From the NCBI GenBank assembly GCA_902790325.1, contig CADARP010000011.1:1-64000 (forward strand): 64,000 bases of DNA, in the 5' to 3' direction. The position numbers were made by a program, and so were the translations under genes. This document shows, in pieces, positions 42,470 to 51,309 of the stretch. The notes under the pieces were generated by a model. The model saw only the letters and a program-made list of their open reading frames with translations. It searched no databases and was not told the origin of the DNA. The stretch is from Oscillospiraceae bacterium. Its GTDB lineage: Bacteria > Bacillota > Clostridia > Oscillospirales > Acutalibacteraceae. The first letter of the stretch is position 1, and the number at the start of each line of letters is the position of its first letter.

Positions 42470-44689
42470 TCATGCATAAAGTGTGATCTCCAGCTCTTCC
42501 GCCATGCCGTCGTAGGACAGCAAAACGGTGCGGCTGACCGGATCGTATTCCGCGCCGACCTCGACGGGCTCTGCATTTCCGCGCTTGCCTTCGGCGCTCC
42601 CGACCGCAAAGGGCACCCGCAGCCGGGTATATGTACGGACGCCTTCCGTGCCCGTCACGGTAAGAGAAACGCGCTCTTCCGCCGCGCAAAGCGACAGCAC
42701 TCTCGCGGATGTGCCGATGACGCGCAGCGTTTCGTTTGCGATCGCGTCGATGTCAAAGAGAAGCGCGTTTTCATCGGGCGAAACCGTTTTTTCGGTCAGG
42801 ATGCTGTATCGGATATCAAACATGTCGGCAAAAAGCCCGGTGAGTTTCAGCGGTGCGTCGGACACGCTTTCGTCCAGAACCGCAGCCGGAATGTACGGGC
42901 CTCGCCTGACTGTTACAGCGTTTGTATAGTTCCACTCTCCGCCGCTTGCCCGGACAACGCGCCCGAACAGATCACGCATGGCGTCCGCGTTTTCTTTGGA
43001 ATAGGTGATTTCGGCAGGATTGACATACCATACGGCCGCGAATCCGTTGCCGACGCGGTAGATCTCTTTATCCTTCGGGTCGTGCACGCCGAGCATTTCA
43101 AACAGATGCTCCGCCGCAGAGGGATATTTGACGTTTGAGGAATTCCACCAGCTTCTGATCTTGTGGTACGGATCGCTTCCGTCGCCGACATAGATCAGCT
43201 TTCCGCCGTTTCTGACCCAGGAGGCGAGCGCATTGTTGATGTCGGGATATTCCGGCTTCATGAATTCATAGCTCAGAAGCAGGACGTCGTAATCGTCGAG
43301 GTAGCCGTTATAGCGCCGGATGTTGTCCAGAGAAACGGGCCTTACCGGCATGCCGTATTTCAGGATCGGCAGGCACAGGCCGTAGAACGACGGGAACGTG
43401 CTGCTGCGTATGTATTCGCGCAGAAGCGTTTCATCGCCCCTGCCCTTGAAGAGTTTTTCCGTGAAGTCGTTTTTGCGTGTGTCCGAGTCGGAGATGACCG
43501 TCGCATCCGCCGACGGCGCTTCCGCCGGTCGGAGAACGCTGTCGGAATAATCCCGTTGGAAAAGCGCGGAATCGCTCAGCAGCACGCCGGTTCGGATATT
43601 GCCGTCCGCTTCCGAAAGCGGAATGTCGCCGAGCGTCTGAAAGACGGAGCAGAGCAGCGTCGCGTAATCGGCAGGGATCATCGTCGCGTCGGGCGAATTT
43701 GTGGGGTATTTGCGGTAGAATACCCTGGACGGCCAGGGACACACCTCGTAGGTGTTGACCTTCGGATGCAGCAGCGAAGCCGCGACCGTCTTCAGGTAAT
43801 TGTATTTGTAGTTTTCCCATGTAAAAATATCGTTGTCCTCGATCGGGTCGTGCAGGAACCACATCTTTCTGCCGGTTCCTTTGATCAGCTCCTGCATGAT
43901 GCCGTATTCGAGATAGGCCGTCTCGAACGTGCGTTCTTTGATAACGCCGTTCAAAGGGGTCGGCTCGCGCGACGTGCCCGTCCATATCTGCGCGATATAT
44001 CCGTCGACGGACGCGCAGTCGGACAGCAGCCCTTCGGGACTGACGATCTTCCACTGTGTGTAGTTCACAAGGCTGTGCGTCGGAACATAAAACCGCAGAA
44101 CGCGTCCGTATCGGGTCAGGGCGTATTCCTTCAAAGCGGAGCTGACGCGGTCGATCGTCCTTTGGTAAAGGTAGGATTTCAGCTTTGCCGCGCGGTATCT
44201 CGCGTCCTCGCTCTCGTGCGGCGGGCGCCAGTCCTCCCGATAGAAAAGCCTGTATTCTCTCTTGAACGCCTCGGAATAGCCGCCTCTGTCCCAGAACTCC
44301 GGCTCCTCGACGTGGATCGCCTCGGCGCCGAAGTCGACGGCGGCTTTCAGCTTCTCGGTGATATAGTCGGCGAAGGAAATCGTCGGCACCATGTACGGCG
44401 TGTCCTTTCCGTGCAGGATCTTGTTGCCGAACCGATCCTCCTGCGCTTCGTCCCAGTGGTCTCTTCCGTCCCACCGGCCGTACAGATAATCCGTATATCC
44501 GCCCCATGCGATGCCCGTCATGACGTGGATCACATAGCCGTGTTTTTTATATTCGGCAATTCTTTCGCACGTCGAGTCGTTCAAACCGTAGACCATCACG
44601 ACGTCCGTATTGATATTGTCTTTTCCGGAGTAGGCCGCCGACTGCTGAAAGCTTGTCCGTTCTTCGCTTCTGTCTCTGATATATGCCAT
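42470..44689 (-). CDS. Orphan TIM-barrel glycoside-hydrolase-like protein
   Basis: 739 residues, no signal peptide. The first ~430 residues have (beta/alpha)8 character: VVMVYGL, YVIHVMTGIAWGG, EAIHVEEPEFWD (E128, E129, E131), VLRFYVPTHSLVN and MWFLHDPIED. The middle (DVLLLSYEFMKPEYPDINNALASWVRNGGKLIYVGDG) is like the Rossmann trimerisation domain of GH42-type enzymes, and the C-terminus is a beta sandwich. This three-domain build is that of clan GH-A beta-glycosidases, but I recognise no named family. ATG 44689 has GGGAGG. Cytoplasmic, so its substrate would be imported. Confidence 0.7.
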   Translation of the reverse strand: MAYIRDRSEERTSFQQSAAYSGKDNINTDVVMVYGLNDSTCERIAEYKKHGYVIHVMTGIAWGGYTDYLYGRWDGRDHWDEAQEDRFGNKILHGKDTPYMVPTISFADYITEKLKAAVDFGAEAIHVEEPEFWDRGGYSEAFKREYRLFYREDWRPPHESEDARYRAAKLKSYLYQRTIDRVSSALKEYALTRYGRVLRFYVPTHSLVNYTQWKIVSPEGLLSDCASVDGYIAQIWTGTSREPTPLNGVIKERTFETAYLEYGIMQELIKGTGRKMWFLHDPIEDNDIFTWENYKYNYLKTVAASLLHPKVNTYEVCPWPSRVFYRKYPTNSPDATMIPADYATLLCSVFQTLGDIPLSEADGNIRTGVLLSDSALFQRDYSDSVLRPAEAPSADATVISDSDTRKNDFTEKLFKGRGDETLLREYIRSSTFPSFYGLCLPILKYGMPVRPVSLDNIRRYNGYLDDYDVLLLSYEFMKPEYPDINNALASWVRNGGKLIYVGDGSDPYHKIRSWWNSSNVKYPSAAEHLFEMLGVHDPKDKEIYRVGNGFAAVWYVNPAEITYSKENADAMRDLFGRVVRASGGEWNYTNAVTVRRGPYIPAAVLDESVSDAPLKLTGLFADMFDIRYSILTEKTVSPDENALLFDIDAIANETLRVIGTSARVLSLCAAEERVSLTVTGTEGVRTYTRLRVPFAVGSAEGKRGNAEPVEVGAEYDPVSRTVLLSYDGMAEELEITLYA

Positions 44690-44782
44690 ATGCTCTTCCT
44701 CCCTGCGTTTTGCAATGCGTAAAGGCGTCGCGGACAGGACGCCGCACCGTATCGGTCCTGCCGAGAATCCCGATCCCGGTTT

Positions 44783-45259
44783 TTAATCGTCGGCGTTCGG
44801 CTGTCTGTACGATTCCATCAGCTCGCGCAGCTCCTTGTGCTGCGCGCAGAACTGCTCGAGCTTAGACGACAGTTTCTCCCAATACGCGTCCGCCTCGCGC
44901 TCCCGCGCACGGCAGCGTTCCTGCGTTTCGCGCAGCATGGCCTCGGCCTTGTCGCGCGTTTCCTGCTCGATCCCGGCGCAGATCCTGTGCTGCCGCTCGG
45001 TGAAGAGACGCAGGTTTTCGAGATACTGCGCCGCCGCCTCGTCCGCCGCCGCGAACACGCCGTTGAGCGTCATTGCCGCCTGCGCCATCGTTCCCGCCTG
45101 CTCGCACGCGATGCGTCTGTCGTCCAGCTGCGCCTGTGCCGCCGCGAGCTGCGCCTGCGTGCGGTCAAGCTGCGCGCGCAGGCCGGCGATTTCCTGCGCC
45201 TGTTCCGCCGCCAGCGCCGCCAGCCGGGCGCGGCTTTGTTTCTGCGCCGTTTTGCCCAT
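44783..45259 (-). CDS. Small coiled-coil protein of unknown function
   Basis: 158 residues from ATG 45259 (GGAGG nine bases before; an ATG six bases upstream would leave only three). Almost entirely Ala/Gln/Glu/Arg-rich helix with heptads (EQAQEIAGLRAQLDRTQAQLAAAQAQL and REREADAYWEKLSSKLEQF), so a rod-like coiled coil. No catalytic motif. It heads a transcript whose next gene is the orphan glycosidase 93 bases on. DivIVA-like or septal roles are possible but not shown. Confidence 0.75.
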   Translation of the reverse strand: MGKTAQKQSRARLAALAAEQAQEIAGLRAQLDRTQAQLAAAQAQLDDRRIACEQAGTMAQAAMTLNGVFAAADEAAAQYLENLRLFTERQHRICAGIEQETRDKAEAMLRETQERCRAREREADAYWEKLSSKLEQFCAQHKELRELMESYRQPNADD

Positions 45260-45298
45260 GCACATCTACCTCCGTATCCCGATCATCTTTTTTATACA

Positions 45299-45327
45299 AT
45301 TATATTAAAAAACAGCCGTTTCGTCAA
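45299..45327 (-). promoter_or_regulatory. Sigma-A promoter of the coiled-coil gene
   Basis: Minus strand TTGACG (45322-45327), 17 bases, TATAAT (45299-45304). Confidence 0.8.
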
Positions 45328-45370
45328 CCGAATTTCGGTGATTTTTTTGCGCAAAAATGAAAGGTATAAA

Positions 45371-45399
45371 TTGACAGTGATTGAATTGTATGGTATAAT
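45371..45399 (+). promoter_or_regulatory. Perfect sigma-A promoter of the 1360-residue surface protein
   Basis: TTGACA (45371-45376), 17 bases, TATAAT (45394-45399), followed by a leader of about 100 bases with no terminator. Confidence 0.85.
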
Positions 45400-45507
45400 G
45401 CAATTTGTATGGGAATCTATATGTGGGATTCTGCGAAGATGTCAAACTATATATATGTGCATATCTTCGCTGCAATATTCCAAAAAACAGGTAAGGAGAT
45501 CGAAACC

Positions 45508-48500
45508 ATGAAAGTCACGAAACGCATTCTCGCCATCGTGATGTCGCTGCTGATGATCCTCAGCACCTGTGCCGTCGCCGCCTCCGCGGCAGGCACCCTG
45601 CAGGCGCTGATCGACGCAGCCGGTGATACCGTCACGATGTCCGGAGACACCATCGAGTCTGTCGTGATCAACAAAGATCTGACGCTTGACCTCGGCGGCT
45701 ATGAGCTGAGAGGTGTTCCGGGTTCTCCCGCCATTACCGTTAATGGCGCCAATGTCACGATCACCAACGGTCGTGTCGTCTCGCAGTTTGCGGACGTAAA
45801 ATCCCTGACCATGATGGAAAAAGTGGTCGACGAAAGCCCCGCGGCGATCCTCGTCAACGGCGGCAGTGTGACGGTGGAAGGCGTCCGCGCAATGGGCGGC
45901 CTGACCCGCGTCCCCACCACTTCCAACCGTTTCCTGCCCACCGGCAACGCGATCGCGCTTCTGGACGGCGCAACCGCGACTGTTACGCAGTCTTCGCTGG
46001 TCGGCCGCTACGGCGTCAACAACAAGGTCACGAACAATCCTGCCGGCGGCACCGTCACGATCAATGACGCCATCATGCTTGGCTTCATGCGCGCGGTGAA
46101 GGATTCCTCCAAGGAGATCCTCGGCGATACCACCGAAAAGGAAAACGTTGCGGACCACATCGAGGGATTCCTGAGCAAGGGCGTCAAGCTCGAAGATCGC
46201 GAGCGCAACATGCTCAAGCGCGTCTTTGCGGAGAGAGCGATCGTCTACACCAAGGCGGTTGACGACAATGCGACGTTTGCGTACAACGAGTGCCTGGACA
46301 AGTACGTCGTGACGGCACACGCGGACGAAAGCAACCTCTGGGGCAACAACACCAGCACCGACTGCTCCTACAAATACGTACCCGAGTACGTCGTCCTGGC
46401 TGACGGCACGCTCATCGAGATGACCGAAGATGCGGAAGAAGCCGGCGCCTATGTCGCGCAGCTCGACGCGGATCAGATCGACGGCATTCAGATCAAGTAC
46501 CGCACATGGTTCGACATGCAGCCCGACGTCAAGGAAATGGCCGACAACTTCGAGCCGTACCTGCAGGCTGTTGTGAACGACGCCATCAACGGCGTAAACA
46601 AACTGTATGCGTTCTCTCTTGAGAAGTACACCACCTATACGCAGCTCGTCGGCAACATTGCCAAAAAGCTCGATATGATGGGCAACGAGATGATCGGCGG
46701 CAAAGCAATCCGCGACATCGCAGATTATCAGCAGCTCCGCCGCGCCATCTATGATCTGGGCGGCAAGACCGTCTGGGAAGCGGTGCGTCCGGATTATGAA
46801 TTCGGCGACAGCCAGATGGAAGCGATCTACGGCGCAGGCGCCGTGATGCCGGCTGACGGCATCGTCGGTACCATCGACCGCGTCGCCAAACTCAAGGGCG
46901 AGCTGGAGACCTTCCTGCCCTTCGAGGACCAGAGCAAGTGGGCGGACCTCGCCTACTGGGCGTATGAAAACTATGACGAAGTGCTCGACATCGTGGACGA
47001 GGCTGTGGAACGCCTTGCGGCGCTGCAGGAAATCCTGGATCGCGATATCGTCAAGCAGCTTGTCGAAAAAGCCGGCCTTCAGGAAAAGCGCGCGCAGTTC
47101 GACAAGGTTCAGAAGATCACGAACGACGGCAACGCTGTTCTGGATCGTCTGATGGCAAGCAGCACGGTGCAGTATTTCATTCAGAAAGCTGACACCCATA
47201 AGAGCGAGCTGAAGCCCTACGTCAACAAGTTCATCGGCATCTACAACAACCTCGACAGATACTTCGTGCCCGCCGACTTTATGGACGGCAATTTTGCCAA
47301 GGGCTATGCTGTGTACGGCATCGCCGACATGGACAGCGATATTCAGCACGTATTCGGCGAACCCGAGTGGGAGTGGGCGGACGATTACAGCGAAGCGACC
47401 GCAACCTTCACCTGCGAGAATTGCAGCCATGAAGAGACTGTGACCGATCTGCAGCCCGTGATGAACGAAGTCACTGCGGCGGACTGCGAGAACGATCAGG
47501 TCGTCACTTATACCGCCACCGTCCTTTTCCGCGACGAGGAATACACCGACACGACCGACGAGGTCGCCGGTCCCGAAACGGCAACCGACCATGACTGGGG
47601 CGAACCCGAATGGGAATGGGCAGATGATTACAGCAGCGCGACTGCAACATTTGTCTGCGGCAACAACAGCGAGCACACGCAGACCCTCGTCGCCGACATC
47701 GACACATCGATCGTTTCCGAAGCCGACTGCGAAAACGACAAAGTCGTCATCTACACGGCAACGGTCAACTTTGAAAACGAGAGATATACCGACAGCACGG
47801 ACGAAATCGTCCTTGAAGATGCGACCGGCCACAACTACGGCGATCCCGTCTGGGAGTGGGCGCCCGACTACAGTGAAGCGACTGCGACCTTCACCTGCCA
47901 GAACGACGGCTGCGGCCATCAGGAGAACGTAACCGATACGCAGCCCGTAGAGAACGAAATCTCGGCTCTGGACTGCGTGACCGACCACGTCGTCACCTAC
48001 ACCGCGACGGTCGAGTTTGAAGACGAAACCTACACCGACACCACCGAAGAAGTCACGCTCGAAGAAGCGGACGGCCATGTCTACGGCGATCCCGTCGCAG
48101 TGTGGGCCGATGACTTCAGCAGCGTGACCGTGACGTTCACCTGCGAGCAGGGCGATGATGAGCAGACCTTCGTGATCAACGACATCGACTGCGAAGAGCT
48201 TGAGGAAGCCGAATGCGAAAAGGATCAGGTCGTGCAGTATCTTGCTTCGCTCGATTTCAACGGCGAAATTTACGACTTTGTTTCCGATCCTACCTCCGTG
48301 GATGGTACCGCAACCGGCCACAGCTATGGCGATCCCGATTGGGAATGGGCAGACGATTACAGCAGTGCGACTGCGACCTTCACCTGCCAGAACGACGGCT
48401 GCAACCATACAGAAACCGTGACTGACGACGCGCCCGTGATGAACGAAGTCACGCCCGCCACCTGCGAGGATGACCAGGTTGTCACTTACACCGCGACGGT

Positions 48501-49590
48501 TGAGTTTGAAGACGAAACCTACACCGACACCACCGATGAAGTTGCAGGTCCTGACGCCGCGACCGGCCACAGCTACGGCGATCCCGATTGGGAGTGGGCA
48601 GACGATTACAGCAGCGCGACTGCGACCTTCACCTGCCAGAACGACGGCTGCAACCATACGGAAACCGTGACCGACAACGCGCCCGTGATGAACGAAGTCA
48701 CGCCCGCCACCTGCGAGGATGACCAGGTTGTCACCTACACCGCGACGGTTGAGTTTGAAGACGAAACCTACACCGACACCACCGATGAAGTTGTCGTTCC
48801 CGACACCGCGCCCGGCCACAACTTCGGCGATCCCGTCTGGAGCTGGGCGGACGATTACAGCAGCGCGACTGCGACCTTCACCTGCCAGAATGACGGCTGC
48901 ACCATGGAAGAAACCCTGCCGGCCGACATCGACGCGACTGTCGTTCAGGATCAGACCTGCACGAACGACGAGCTGACGACCTACACCGCGACAGTCATGT
49001 TTGGTGACGTGGAATACACCGACACGACCGATCCGGTCAAGACGAAGGACGCCACCGATCACAACTTCGGCGAATGGGAAGACTTCGACGAAGAGAACCA
49101 CATCCGCTACTGCCAGAACGCCGGCTGCGACGCTTCCGAAACCGAAGCACACGCGTTCACCGAGTGGACTGTCGTGACTGAGCCGACCGAGACAACCGAA
49201 GGCAAAGAGACCCGTACCTGCACGATCTGCGGCAGAGAAGAAAGCCGTCCGATCGACAAGCTGCCCCCCCTGCTGCTGTACGTTGACGACAGCACCGAAG
49301 GCGCGAACGTTGTCCGCGTTACGGTTCCTTACGGCAGAAGAGGCACGACCGCATTCAACCTGAGCGCATCCGAAGAAGATGTGACCTACACCATTGATCA
49401 GCAGGGTTCCAGAATCCTTTCCGTGGATGAAAACGGCAAGGTCACCTACAAGCGCCTTTGCCTGTTCTGCGATTCCGCAGTCATCACGGCGACGACGCCC
49501 GACGGCAGAACCGCGACGTGCGAAGTCAATGTCAAGATGAAGTGGTGGCAGATCATCATCTGGTTCATGTTCGGCAGCCTTTGGTATTAA
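45508..49590 (+). CDS. Large secreted repeat protein with conserved hydrophobic tail
   Basis: 1360 residues from ATG 45508 (AAGGAG upstream). Signal peptide KRILAIVMSLLMILSTCAVAASA. The N-terminus (25-110) is beta-helix-like (LTLDLGGYELRG, ITVNGANVTITNGRV). A helical region follows to about 610. Then seven ~82-residue repeats (G-x-P-x-W-x-WADDYSSATATF-C...TYTATVEFEDETYTDTT), a CTICGREE-type cysteine segment, and a Big-2-like domain. It ends KWWQIIIWFMFGSLWY, a Trp-rich hydrophobic tail that may attach it to the envelope; no LPXTG. Probably a surface adhesin or structural protein. Confidence 0.82.
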   Translation: MKVTKRILAIVMSLLMILSTCAVAASAAGTLQALIDAAGDTVTMSGDTIESVVINKDLTLDLGGYELRGVPGSPAITVNGANVTITNGRVVSQFADVKSLTMMEKVVDESPAAILVNGGSVTVEGVRAMGGLTRVPTTSNRFLPTGNAIALLDGATATVTQSSLVGRYGVNNKVTNNPAGGTVTINDAIMLGFMRAVKDSSKEILGDTTEKENVADHIEGFLSKGVKLEDRERNMLKRVFAERAIVYTKAVDDNATFAYNECLDKYVVTAHADESNLWGNNTSTDCSYKYVPEYVVLADGTLIEMTEDAEEAGAYVAQLDADQIDGIQIKYRTWFDMQPDVKEMADNFEPYLQAVVNDAINGVNKLYAFSLEKYTTYTQLVGNIAKKLDMMGNEMIGGKAIRDIADYQQLRRAIYDLGGKTVWEAVRPDYEFGDSQMEAIYGAGAVMPADGIVGTIDRVAKLKGELETFLPFEDQSKWADLAYWAYENYDEVLDIVDEAVERLAALQEILDRDIVKQLVEKAGLQEKRAQFDKVQKITNDGNAVLDRLMASSTVQYFIQKADTHKSELKPYVNKFIGIYNNLDRYFVPADFMDGNFAKGYAVYGIADMDSDIQHVFGEPEWEWADDYSEATATFTCENCSHEETVTDLQPVMNEVTAADCENDQVVTYTATVLFRDEEYTDTTDEVAGPETATDHDWGEPEWEWADDYSSATATFVCGNNSEHTQTLVADIDTSIVSEADCENDKVVIYTATVNFENERYTDSTDEIVLEDATGHNYGDPVWEWAPDYSEATATFTCQNDGCGHQENVTDTQPVENEISALDCVTDHVVTYTATVEFEDETYTDTTEEVTLEEADGHVYGDPVAVWADDFSSVTVTFTCEQGDDEQTFVINDIDCEELEEAECEKDQVVQYLASLDFNGEIYDFVSDPTSVDGTATGHSYGDPDWEWADDYSSATATFTCQNDGCNHTETVTDDAPVMNEVTPATCEDDQVVTYTATVEFEDETYTDTTDEVAGPDAATGHSYGDPDWEWADDYSSATATFTCQNDGCNHTETVTDNAPVMNEVTPATCEDDQVVTYTATVEFEDETYTDTTDEVVVPDTAPGHNFGDPVWSWADDYSSATATFTCQNDGCTMEETLPADIDATVVQDQTCTNDELTTYTATVMFGDVEYTDTTDPVKTKDATDHNFGEWEDFDEENHIRYCQNAGCDASETEAHAFTEWTVVTEPTETTEGKETRTCTICGREESRPIDKLPPLLLYVDDSTEGANVVRVTVPYGRRGTTAFNLSASEEDVTYTIDQQGSRILSVDENGKVTYKRLCLFCDSAVITATTPDGRTATCEVNVKMKWWQIIIWFMFGSLWY
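47346..49030 (+). repeat. Seven-fold repeat array with recent 249-base duplications
   Basis: The coding repeats average about 246-249 bases. The fifth, sixth and seventh begin at 48319, 48568 and 48817, exactly 249 bases apart, and the fifth and sixth are almost identical in DNA. Recombination between them would add or remove 83 codons in frame. Confidence 0.85.
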
Positions 49591-49606
49591 TCTCCTGAAC
49601 CTGTTC

Positions 49607-49639
49607 AGGCCGTCACACCGAAAGGCGTGACGGCCTTTT
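49607..49639 (+). terminator. Terminator of the large surface-protein gene
   Basis: AGGCCGTCAC...GTGACGGCCT stem followed by TTTG. Confidence 0.8.
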
Positions 49640-49706
49640 GCTATGCCCCGGTTCCCGACACTTCCGAATACAGGTTCATCGCGGCATTCTGTTGGACAAT
49701 AGAAAA

Positions 49707-49725
49707 CTCCCCTTACACAGGGGAG
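49707..49725 (+). other. Small perfect hairpin, unassigned
   Basis: CTCCCCT-TACAC-AGGGGAG between the convergent transcripts; no U-tract. Bases 49640-49798 hold nothing else recognised. Confidence 0.4.
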
Positions 49726-49798
49726 CCTGATCCTTGATGTTTCACGGATTGCACGATAATCCGCGAAGAACGCGAACGAAAGCGATACACGGCACACA

Positions 49799-49824
49799 AA
49801 AAGCTCCCGTCAAAGGGAGCTTTT
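49799..49824 (-). terminator. Terminator of the LRR-transporter-GH101-like unit
   Basis: AAGCTCCC...GGGAGCTT stem; on the minus strand it is followed by TTTTTGTG, 19 bases after the stop at 49843. Confidence 0.85.
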
Positions 49825-49842
49825 GGCATTTTCTTCTTGGAG

Positions 49843-51219
49843 TCAGTCCGCCGCCCGGATCACCATTGCCTGACCGGGCTCGATTTTCAGCGCGATCGTT
49901 CCGTCTGCGATCCCGACCGTGCCGCACGGCACGTTTCCTGCGGGCGTGATCCGGAACACGGCAGCGTCCCGGAACGGCGCATGGGGGATGTTCCAAACGC
50001 CGTCTTTTCCGTTTTTGGAATAGGCAATGAACGTCGTGTTCTTTTCGTCGAGCGGCAGCAGAACATCGTCGCCCTCTTTGCGCGTGACGCCGTTTTCGAG
50101 AATGCTCTTTGTCCTGCCGTCGCTGACGATCCCGCCGGAAAAGTCTACGATATAGGCGCCGTCCGCCTCGTGAAGGCGCAGCCGCTCGTGCCGGTTCAAA
50201 TAGAAATACGGCAGCTGCATGGTGCAGAATTCATACAGAAAGGCCTCATACCAGTCTGCCGGATCGTTTCCGTACTTCCGCCAGATCTCTTCGCCGTGCA
50301 TCGCACCGTAGAAGACGTCTTTTTGCTTCGCATCGGTCAGACGTCCGCTGTACAGGGACGCCGGAATCTTCATGCTTTCCTCGACGGTGACATTGCTCGT
50401 CCACCACGTCGCGGGGATCCTGCCCAGCGTGTGCATCGGCGCGTCCCGCCAGTCTCCGTCGGGCAGCGGATCGACTGCCGAAGCATACAGCATCGGACGG
50501 ATCGGATGCTCGGGCGAATCCGCGCGCCACTCCAGCTCGCGGTAGGTGTATTCGCTCGTCACGTCGATCCCCAAAGACGCGATGTAGTCCAGCATCTTGT
50601 TCCTTGCCTGCGCCTGCTCCGTTACGCTCGTGTAGGGATTCAGACTTTGCGCAATGCAGAAATTGTCGAGATGCACGGTTCCCGCTTCACGCACGGGCGT
50701 CACTTCGCAAAAGCGGTCCCAGAGCCGTTTGAACAATCCGCTTTCATAAAAGCCTTTATAGGAAACCTTAAAGGCGTCTCTTCCGTTGAAGTTTTCGATG
50801 ACGGCGGGTTTACCGTCCTTACCGTTTGCCAGCGAGTTCGTCGCGGCAAGCTCGGGAAAACACGGCGTGTCTCTGTACGCGTCCGCCAGATTGCCGTGGA
50901 AGCTGACCACGGTATGATACCGCTTCGCCTCTTCAAACAGCCACCACAGGCTGTCGCGCGCCGTCGCATCGCAGTCACGCTTGAGCGCCTCGTTGACGAC
51001 CTCCATCTCCGGATAGCAGTCGTCGTGCCCGAGCCCCTGCCAACCAACCAGATAGATGATCTTCCGTATGCCCTGCGTCATCGCGTCGATCGCCCGTATG
51101 ATCTCCAGCGCCTGCTCGAAGGTGATAAAAACCTCGGACAGTCCGCGTTCAAAATCCTTCGGTTCCGCCAGATACATTTTCATCCAAAGTGTCCGGCTGT
51201 AATCATAATTCCATTGCAT
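49843..51219 (-). CDS. GH101-like TIM-barrel hydrolase
   Basis: 458 residues, no signal peptide. The N-terminal segment KIIYLVGWQGLGHDDCYPEM matches, from memory, the motif of endo-alpha-N-acetylgalactosaminidase-like proteins (GH101/GH129 relatives). Candidate catalytic residues: D185 in TVHLDNFC and E223/E228 in TSEYTYRE. The C-terminus (from about 360) is beta sandwich. It is too short for a full GH101 enzyme. Cytoplasmic; 90 bases downstream of a GPH/MFS transporter, so it would act on imported glycan. Family level only. Confidence 0.65.
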   Translation of the reverse strand: MQWNYDYSRTLWMKMYLAEPKDFERGLSEVFITFEQALEIIRAIDAMTQGIRKIIYLVGWQGLGHDDCYPEMEVVNEALKRDCDATARDSLWWLFEEAKRYHTVVSFHGNLADAYRDTPCFPELAATNSLANGKDGKPAVIENFNGRDAFKVSYKGFYESGLFKRLWDRFCEVTPVREAGTVHLDNFCIAQSLNPYTSVTEQAQARNKMLDYIASLGIDVTSEYTYRELEWRADSPEHPIRPMLYASAVDPLPDGDWRDAPMHTLGRIPATWWTSNVTVEESMKIPASLYSGRLTDAKQKDVFYGAMHGEEIWRKYGNDPADWYEAFLYEFCTMQLPYFYLNRHERLRLHEADGAYIVDFSGGIVSDGRTKSILENGVTRKEGDDVLLPLDEKNTTFIAYSKNGKDGVWNIPHAPFRDAAVFRITPAGNVPCGTVGIADGTIALKIEPGQAMVIRAAD

Positions 51220-51309
51220 GCTGTTTCCTCTCTTTCGTAAACGGACGGCTTGCGCAGCTTCGCCGTTTCCGTTCGGGATTTCCGATGTACTCTTTTCTGA
51301 TGTCCTGCG

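Noticed and set aside
47346-49030. Regular repeats suggesting a CRISPR array
   Set aside because: Units are ~249 bases, coding and contiguous with no unique spacers; they encode protein repeats.
45442-49797. A 1451-codon open frame on the minus strand across the whole surface-protein gene
   Set aside because: It is antisense to a gene with signal peptide, ribosome site and promoter. The frame stays open because of GC-rich codon bias and repeats, and it shows no ribosome site or family motif.
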